Assembly: GCA_000620545.1 (NCBI GenBank)
Contig: JIBA01000013.1
Span: forward strand, 310,001 to 374,000
Reading direction: 5' to 3'
Source of the DNA: Intrasporangiaceae bacterium URHB0013
GTDB taxonomy: Bacteria; Actinomycetota; Actinomycetes; Actinomycetales; Dermatophilaceae
DNA length: 64,000 bases
Each line of letters opens with the position of its first letter. Position 1 is the first letter of the stretch. The position numbers and the translations under genes are program-made. The notes below the pieces were generated by a model that was not told where the DNA came from, made no database searches, and was given only the letters and a program-made list of their open reading frames with translations. Positions 58,714 to 64,000 of this stretch are shown piece after piece.

Positions 58714-59523
58714 TCACAGCGGCGGCCACGGCACCGAGGGCCAGTCCGGGCTCGGGTAGGGGTGCACGCCCCGGTCGAGGAGCCGCTGCACCCGTTGCGC
58801 GAGGGCGTCGACGTCGGCCCCGGGGAGCAGCGCGAGCAGCCGCTCCCGCGCGCCGTCAGCGGCCAGCGCCTCGCGCAGCCGCGTCAGCCGGGTGACGTCA
58901 GCCGGGGTGATCGGCTGACCCGCCCAGCCCCACAGCACCGTGCGCAGCTTCGGGATCGGCGAGAACGTCACGCCGTGGTCGATGGCCCAGAGGCGCCCGT
59001 CCCCGTCCCGCAGACAGTGCGAGCCCTTGCGGTCGGAGTTGTTGATGGCGGCGTCGAGCACGGCCAGCGACCGCACGTCGGCGGCACCGGAGTGCACGAC
59101 GGTGACGGCCGATCCTGACGGGGTCTCCCCGTCGAACACCGCGTGCCAGCCGTCGGGCGTGCGCCCCTCCGGCACCAGGTCGACCACGACGTCGTCGGCG
59201 ACGGGCTCGAACGGGTCGCCGATCCACAGCTGCACCGAGCCGGGGCCCATAGGCCCGTCGCGCAGCACGGTGGGTGGGACGACGTTCCAGCCGCCCAGCT
59301 CGGACACCACCTGGGCCGCCACCTCACGGCCGGCCAGCGTGCCCTCCGGGAAGTCCCACAGCGGCCGCTCGCCCCGCACCGGCTTGTAGATGACGTGCCC
59401 GCCGGGGACGGTCGAGACCCGGGCGACGACGGCGTGGTTCGAGGAGTCCGCGACACGCCCGAGGACCTCGATCTCGCCGGTCAGGTCGACCGGCGACGGA
59501 GTCGCGTCAGCGCTTGTAGCCAT
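58714..59523 (-). CDS. SCO1664 family protein (PI3/4-kinase-like)
   Basis: 269 aa. Motifs resemble the phosphoinositide-kinase fold: VIYKPVRGERPLWDFPEGTL, INNSDRKGSHCLRDGDG (D-x4-N-type loop) and AIDHGVTFS (DxG). Function unknown. Overlaps the DUF3090 3' end by 17 nt; the set mshC-SCO1664-DUF3090-phosphatase is conserved. Confidence 0.8.
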   Translation of the reverse strand: MATSADATPSPVDLTGEIEVLGRVADSSNHAVVARVSTVPGGHVIYKPVRGERPLWDFPEGTLAGREVAAQVVSELGGWNVVPPTVLRDGPMGPGSVQLWIGDPFEPVADDVVVDLVPEGRTPDGWHAVFDGETPSGSAVTVVHSGAADVRSLAVLDAAINNSDRKGSHCLRDGDGRLWAIDHGVTFSPIPKLRTVLWGWAGQPITPADVTRLTRLREALAADGARERLLALLPGADVDALAQRVQRLLDRGVHPYPSPDWPSVPWPPL

Positions 59524-60052
59524 TGGCCCGCGGGCAGATGTGGCCCGTGGGGTCGAGGGGGTTGCCGCAGAAGGGGCACGGGGGCCGGCCCGCGGCGACG
59601 AGGGCGTTGCTGCGCCGCGCGAAGGCTCGGGCCTCGGGCGGCGTCAACGCGATCCTGATCGAGTTGCGCCCGAGCGGTCCGACCTCGTCGTCCGCGTCCT
59701 CGTCGACCTCGTCGGGGTCGTGGTCGTGGCACTCGATGACGAGCTTCTGGGCGGCCTCGTCCCAGGCGAGCGACAGGGTCTGCACGTGCCAGTCCTCGTC
59801 GAACGGCGTCTGCAGCGGGTCGGTGTCCTCGGGCGCCCCTCCAGGCTCCCCCGGCTCGGCGGCCGCAGCAGGTGCGAGTTGGTCCAGGACGTCGTTGATG
59901 CGGTCGGCGAGGATCGAGACCTGCTCCTTCTCGACCCCCACGGTCACGACTACTGCGCCGGTGCTTGCCTGGAGGTAGAAGGCCCGCTGGCCGGCGGGGC
60001 CGACCGTCCCGGCGACGAACCGGTCGGCGGGATCGAAGTCCTGGACCGTCAT
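59507..60052 (-). CDS. DUF3090 family protein with zinc ribbon
   Basis: 181 aa. N-terminal conserved domain (FVAGTVGPAGQRAFYLQAST) and a C-terminal zinc ribbon PCPFCGNPLDPTGHICPR (C-C-H-C). Acidic linker in the middle. ATG at 60052 is 7 nt after TAAGGT; a GTG at 60073 is the alternative. Function unknown. Confidence 0.8.
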   Translation of the reverse strand: MTVQDFDPADRFVAGTVGPAGQRAFYLQASTGAVVVTVGVEKEQVSILADRINDVLDQLAPAAAAEPGEPGGAPEDTDPLQTPFDEDWHVQTLSLAWDEAAQKLVIECHDHDPDEVDEDADDEVGPLGRNSIRIALTPPEARAFARRSNALVAAGRPPCPFCGNPLDPTGHICPRANGYKR

Positions 60053-60062
60053 GCGCTCGACC

Positions 60063-60794
60063 TTATCCGACACTTCCGGGTGCCCCGGCGCCCCCGCCCA
60101 CGACGGCGTCGCCGTCCTCGGCAGCAGGCTTCTCAGGCGCCCGCAGCCCGGTCAGGTCTCCCCCGACGTCGTTGAGCCGCAGCACGAACGGCTTGCGGCT
60201 CGTGTAGCGCACGACGCTGACCGAGGCCGGGTCGACGTTGATCCGCTGGAAGTCGTCGAGCTGCGCGCCGGTCGCGTGCGACAGGATCGACTTGATGACG
60301 TCACCGTGCGAGACCGCGACCCAGACCGCCTCCTTGCCGTGCGTCTCGAGGATGCGCGCATCGGTCTCGCGGACGGCGCGCAGCGCCCGGTCCTGCATCT
60401 CCACCATCGACTCCGCGGGGTATGCCGCCGACTCCGGGAAGCGCGCCTCGCTGGGTCGGTCCTGGATGACCTTCCACAGCTCCTCTCGGGCGAGCTCGGC
60501 GATCGGGCGCCCGGTCCAGGCACCGTAGCGGCACTCCCCCAGACCTCCGTGCACGCTGCGGGCGACGTGGTCCGGGAGCGGGGCGGCCAGCAGGTCCGCC
60601 GTCTGCACGCACCGGTCGAGCGGAGAGCTCACGACCTCGACGACGGGCAGCTCGGCCGCGGCGAGCCGTTGACCGACGGCGGCGGCCTGCGCCTCTCCGG
60701 CCTCGTCGAGGAAGACCCCCGGCATCCAGCCGGCGAGGATGCCGGCGGTGTTGGAGGTGGAGCGCCCGTGGCGCACGAAGATGACGGTGGGCAC
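60063..60794 (-). CDS. Histidine phosphatase (MSMEG_4193-like)
   Basis: 243 aa phosphoglycerate-mutase-fold phosphatase: IFVRHGRSTSNTAG, CRYGAWTGRPI and VAVSHGDVIKSILSH give the catalytic His/Arg residues. GTG at 60794 is 7 nt after TAGGGT (60807-60802), preferred over the ATG at 60836. C-terminal tail Gly/Ala-rich. Substrate unknown. Confidence 0.88.
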   Translation of the reverse strand: MPTVIFVRHGRSTSNTAGILAGWMPGVFLDEAGEAQAAAVGQRLAAAELPVVEVVSSPLDRCVQTADLLAAPLPDHVARSVHGGLGECRYGAWTGRPIAELAREELWKVIQDRPSEARFPESAAYPAESMVEMQDRALRAVRETDARILETHGKEAVWVAVSHGDVIKSILSHATGAQLDDFQRINVDPASVSVVRYTSRKPFVLRLNDVGGDLTGLRAPEKPAAEDGDAVVGGGAGAPGSVG

Positions 60795-60889
60795 GAGCGC
60801 CACCCTAGCCCGCACCGTCAACGCGGCCCCCGGCATACGCCCGCCTGCGGGACTCCGACGAGCGGACGTGGTGAAGTAGGGAAGTGATC

Positions 60890-61885
60890 GTGGACAAGGC
60901 CATCTACCGCAGCGGCCGGCGGCAGGGTTGCGGCGACCTCAGCGACGAGCTCGACGCCCTCCGCCTCACCCGGGACGGCTTCCTCTGGATCGGCCTCAAG
61001 GACCCGACCGACCAGGAGTTCGACCTCGTCAACGAGGAGCTGCACCTGCACCCGCTGGCCGTCGAGGACGCCGTCAACGGCCACCAGCGGGCCAAGATCG
61101 AGAAGTACGAGTCGTCGGTGTTCGTCGTGCTCAAGACGCTGCGCTACATCGAGGCGACGAGCGACATCGAGACCGGCGAGGTGATGCTCTTCATCGGGGA
61201 CCGCTTCGTCGTCACCGTCCGGCACGGCGAGGGCAACCCGCTGGTCGGCGTGCGCCAGCGGCTGGAGACCGAGCCCGAGCGCCTGGACCACGGCCCCATG
61301 ACCGTGCTGCACGCCGTCATGGACTCGGTCGTCGACAACTACCTCGTCGTCGACCGGGAGGTGCGCAAGGACCTCGAGCAGATCGAGGAGCAGGTCTTCG
61401 CCTCGGACGCCGGTGGTGACGCCAACACGATCTACCGCCTCAAGCGTGAGGTGCTCGAGTTCCGCCGGGCCAGCCAGCCGCTCGCCGACACCCTGACCCA
61501 GTTCATGGAGCGCGCGCGTGGCCGGGGTCTGACCGAGGCGCTGCTCCCGTTCTTCCGTGACGTCGCCGACCACCTGCGCCTCGTCAACGACCACGTGGAG
61601 TCCTATGACCGCCTCCTGACCGACGTGCTGTCGGCCCACCTCGCGAGCGTGTCCGTCAAGCAGAACGAGGACATGCGCCGGATCTCCGCGTGGGTCGCGA
61701 TCGCGGCGGTGCCCACGATGATCGCCGGCATCTACGGCATGAACTTCGAGCACATGCCCGAGCTGACCGCCAGCGTCCACGTCGGCGACGGGGAGCTCCA
61801 CTACGGCTACTACCTCGTGCTGGGTGTCATGGCGGCGGCGTGCATCTCCCTCTATCGGGCGTTCAAGCGCTCGGGCTGGCTCTAG
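60890..61885 (+). CDS. corA: CorA-type Mg2+/Co2+ channel
   Basis: 331 aa. The GMN signature is YGMNFEHMPEL between two C-terminal membrane helices; a long cytoplasmic alpha/beta domain precedes it. GTG at 60890 has AGGGA 7 nt upstream; GTG at 60884 is the alternative. Divergent from the phosphatase. Confidence 0.92.
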   Translation: MDKAIYRSGRRQGCGDLSDELDALRLTRDGFLWIGLKDPTDQEFDLVNEELHLHPLAVEDAVNGHQRAKIEKYESSVFVVLKTLRYIEATSDIETGEVMLFIGDRFVVTVRHGEGNPLVGVRQRLETEPERLDHGPMTVLHAVMDSVVDNYLVVDREVRKDLEQIEEQVFASDAGGDANTIYRLKREVLEFRRASQPLADTLTQFMERARGRGLTEALLPFFRDVADHLRLVNDHVESYDRLLTDVLSAHLASVSVKQNEDMRRISAWVAIAAVPTMIAGIYGMNFEHMPELTASVHVGDGELHYGYYLVLGVMAAACISLYRAFKRSGWL

Positions 61886-61891
61886 CGACGC

Positions 61892-61928
61892 CGAACGGCC
61901 GGCTCCCACGGGAGGAGCCGGCCGTTCG
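61892..61928. terminator. Convergent terminator, corA/uppP
   Basis: Perfect 15-bp stem CGAACGGCCGGCTCC (61892-61906) and GGAGCCGGCCGTTCG (61914-61928) with a 7-nt loop, 7 nt after the corA stop and facing uppP. Confidence 0.9.
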
Positions 61929-61945
61929 GGCGTTCCGGAGCGAGG

Positions 61946-62806
61946 TCAGGTCGCGCTCATGACACCTGTCGCGAGGACGACCACCAGCAGGACACCGAGC
62001 GCGACGCGGTACCAGACGAAGGGCATCAGGGTGTTGCTCGCGACGAAGCGCAGCAACCAGGCGATCGAGGCGTAGGCCACGACGAACGCTACGACGACGC
62101 CGACGACCACGGGGCCGACGCCCAGGGCCGACAGCCCGTCCTTCTCCTCGACGGCCTGGAAGAGGCCCGCCGCCGTCAGGGCCGGGATCGCGAGGAAGAA
62201 GCTGAGGCGTGTGGCCGTGACGCGGTCGATGCCGCGAGCGATGCCGGCGGAGATCGTCGCCCCCGAACGGGACACGCCGGGGATGAGCGAGAAACACTGG
62301 ACGAGCCCGATGACGACGCCGTCGATCGGGCCCACCGAGTGCTCACCCCGCAGCGTGCCACGCGCCTCGTAGCGGGCGTAGACCCGCTCGGCGACGACCA
62401 TGACGATGCTCCAGAGGATCAGACCCGCAGCCACGACCCAGAGGCTGCGCAGCGGCCCCGAGATGAGGTCGCGTGCCAGGAAGCCGACGATGCCGACCGG
62501 GAGCGAGCCGATGACGACGGCCCACGCGAGGTTGTAGTCGGGGTTCTTGCGGACCTGCGCGCTGGCGAGCCCCCTGAACCACACGACCGCGAAGCGGACG
62601 ATGTCGCGGAAGAAGTACAGGAGGGTCGCGGCGATCGCGCCGAGCTGGATGACGGCGGTGTAGGCCGTCACGGCTGGGTCGCTCACGTCGAGGCCGAGCA
62701 CCTTCTCGGTGATGGTCAGGTGCCCGGTCGAGGAGACCGGGAGGTACTCGGTGAGGCCTTCGACGACGCCGAGGATGACGGCGTCAAGGTAGCTGAGGTC
62801 AGCCAT
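61946..62806 (-). CDS. uppP: Undecaprenyl-diphosphatase UppP
   Basis: Membrane phosphatase, 286 aa, recycling undecaprenyl pyrophosphate for cell wall synthesis; also gives bacitracin tolerance. GLTEYLPVSSTGHL and LIPGVSRSGAT are the two catalytic motifs. About eight membrane segments. Confidence 0.95.
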   Translation of the reverse strand: MADLSYLDAVILGVVEGLTEYLPVSSTGHLTITEKVLGLDVSDPAVTAYTAVIQLGAIAATLLYFFRDIVRFAVVWFRGLASAQVRKNPDYNLAWAVVIGSLPVGIVGFLARDLISGPLRSLWVVAAGLILWSIVMVVAERVYARYEARGTLRGEHSVGPIDGVVIGLVQCFSLIPGVSRSGATISAGIARGIDRVTATRLSFFLAIPALTAAGLFQAVEEKDGLSALGVGPVVVGVVVAFVVAYASIAWLLRFVASNTLMPFVWYRVALGVLLVVVLATGVMSAT

Positions 62807-62955
62807 GGGTCAGGGTGGGCCTTCTGGCAGGAGGGACGGGACGTGCCGCAGACCCGGACGGGCGTTGCGGCCGCTGGGCAACAAGGTCGCCACCCTACCC
62901 ACAACGTGACGTGACCACCGTCGCGGGCGAACGGGGAGGCGCACGAGGCGCAGGC

Positions 62956-64000
62956 CTAGAGAGGCTCCGCAGCGTCCCGCACCTCGTGGGTCGGCGCCTC
63001 GAGACCTGCGATCCCCGCCACGACGTGCACCGTCGCCAGGGCTTGGTCGCGAGTCATGCCGCCGCCCACCGCGACGGCCAGCGTGGTGACGCCGGCCGCC
63101 TCGTACCGCCCCAGCCGTCGGGCGACCCGCTCCGGTGAACCGAGCAGCGCCGTCTCGTCGATGAACTCGAGCGGCACGGCGGCCGCAGCCTCCCGGTGGC
63201 GGCCGGCGAGGTAGAGCTCCTGGATGCGCCCCGCGTCCTCCTCGAAGCCCATCCGGCAGGCGAGCTGGTTGTAGAAGTTCTGCTCGCGCGAGCCCATGCC
63301 GCCGATGTAGAGCGCGCAGTAGTCGCGCACGTGGTCGGCCGCCTCCTCGACGTCGTCGACGAGGACCACGGGCGTCGTCGCCACGACGTCGAAGCCCGTC
63401 AGGGGTGAGTCGACAGGCCCCCGCCCGCCCCGCCGACGGCCCGTCTCGAGCGTGGCGAGCAGGTCACGGGCGTGCTCGGGGCTGAAGAAGATCGCGAGCC
63501 AACCGTCGGCGATCTCCCCGGTCAGCTCGAGGTTCTTCGGCCCGACGGCCGCGAGGTAGACGGGCAGGTCAGGGCGCACGGGCCGCGCGGAGAGCTTGAG
63601 CGACTTGCCCGGGCCGTCCGGCAGCGGCAGCGGGTAGTGCGGCCCTGCGTGGCTGACCGTGTCGCGACGCAGCGCAGCGCGGACGATCTCGACGTAGTCG
63701 CGCGTGCGACCGAGCGGGCTGCGGAACGGCACGCCGTGCCAGCCCTCGCTCACCTGCGGACCCGACACCCCGAGACCGAGCCGGAACCGGCCGCCGGACA
63801 TCGTGTCGATCGTCGCTGCCGTCATCGCCGTCATCGCCGGTGTGCGCCCCGGGATCTGCATGACGGCCGACCCGAGCCCGACGTGATCCGTCAGAGCCCC
63901 GATCCAGGCGAGCATCGAGGGGCTGTCGGAGCCGTATGCCTCGGCCACCCAGACGCTGTCGTAGCCGAGCCGGTCCGCAGCCTGGGCGACCGCCACCTGG
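62956..64000 (-). CDS. LLM-class F420-dependent oxidoreductase (partial)
   Basis: C-terminal 348 residues of a luciferase-like F420 enzyme; the N-terminus lies beyond the window. YDSVWVAEAYGSDSPSMLAW, GTRPVRPDLPVYLAAVGPKN-like segments and GRFRLGLGVSGPQ fit the family. Substrate unknown. Confidence 0.85.
   Translation of the reverse strand, partial: QVAVAQAADRLGYDSVWVAEAYGSDSPSMLAWIGALTDHVGLGSAVMQIPGRTPAMTAMTAATIDTMSGGRFRLGLGVSGPQVSEGWHGVPFRSPLGRTRDYVEIVRAALRRDTVSHAGPHYPLPLPDGPGKSLKLSARPVRPDLPVYLAAVGPKNLELTGEIADGWLAIFFSPEHARDLLATLETGRRRGGRGPVDSPLTGFDVVATTPVVLVDDVEEAADHVRDYCALYIGGMGSREQNFYNQLACRMGFEEDAGRIQELYLAGRHREAAAAVPLEFIDETALLGSPERVARRLGRYEAAGVTTLAVAVGGGMTRDQALATVHVVAGIAGLEAPTHEVRDAAEPL

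Overview
The window is a single high-GC actinobacterial chromosome segment with no rRNA, tRNA, CRISPR array, insertion sequence or prophage that I can see. It carries a complete Pup-proteasome locus (arc, dop, pup, prcB, prcA, pafA), the mycothiol ligase mshC, RbpA, a Dop-type loop protein, and F420-type oxidoreductase sequence. Together with the gene order and codon use this points to Actinomycetia, probably Micrococcales of the Intrasporangiaceae type; the family is an inference.

Layout. 1-4.9 kb: an RNA-polymerase protection region, with helR (HelD-like) behind a rifamycin-associated element, a MarR regulator divergent from a UMF1-type MFS transporter, and rbpA behind a SigR/SigH-like promoter. 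5-8 kb: fxsA, ppm1 and lnt (lipoprotein maturation and polyprenol-mannose). 8-13.7 kb: kdd-kamD-kamE-kal with 4-nt start/stop overlaps, divergent from kamA; this is the lysine 2,3-aminomutase/5,6-aminomutase route of lysine fermentation. 13.9-18.4 kb: small regulators and house-keeping genes (VOC, TetR, YbaK, Lrp, a 5'-3' exonuclease, a CarD-like small protein, CspA). 18.6-44.6 kb: the conserved actinobacterial block helY-dagK-tatC-tatA-pafC-pafB, FKBPs, pafA, prcA-prcB-pup, dop, a flippase-pseudokinase, a divergent PRPP-synthetase homologue, arc, trmI, an SSB-like protein and an M50 protease. 44.7-50.1 kb: a RecB-like Fe-S nuclease and an omega-amino-acid module (aminotransferase, mmsA, divergent MocR regulator). 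50.2-57.3 kb: DUF5997 with an HTH-less LysR effector domain, a HAD phosphatase, cobalamin-dependent metH and a PAC2 protein. 57.4-64 kb: mshC, SCO1664-family, DUF3090, histidine phosphatase, corA, uppP, and an F420-dependent oxidoreductase cut by the window edge.

How the genes work together. Arc unfolds Pup-tagged proteins into the PrcAB core; Dop deamidates the C-terminal Gln of Pup and depupylates substrates, and PafA ligates Pup. PafB/PafC are the linked DNA-damage activators. HelR and RbpA both act on RNA polymerase. Many transcription units show a TANNNT hexamer 6-8 nt before the start codon with no Shine-Dalgarno sequence, i.e. predicted leaderless mRNAs; I used this to choose several starts. 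A heptamer GGCATAC recurs about four times more often than base composition predicts, and is enriched between genes.

The most interesting points are the RAE-helR unit near rbpA, the lysine-fermentation-type operon in a presumably aerobic actinobacterium, the pseudokinase-flippase in the proteasome locus with an inverted repeat at the arc promoter, and the unexplained GGCATAC signal. I did not find a clearly new defence system.
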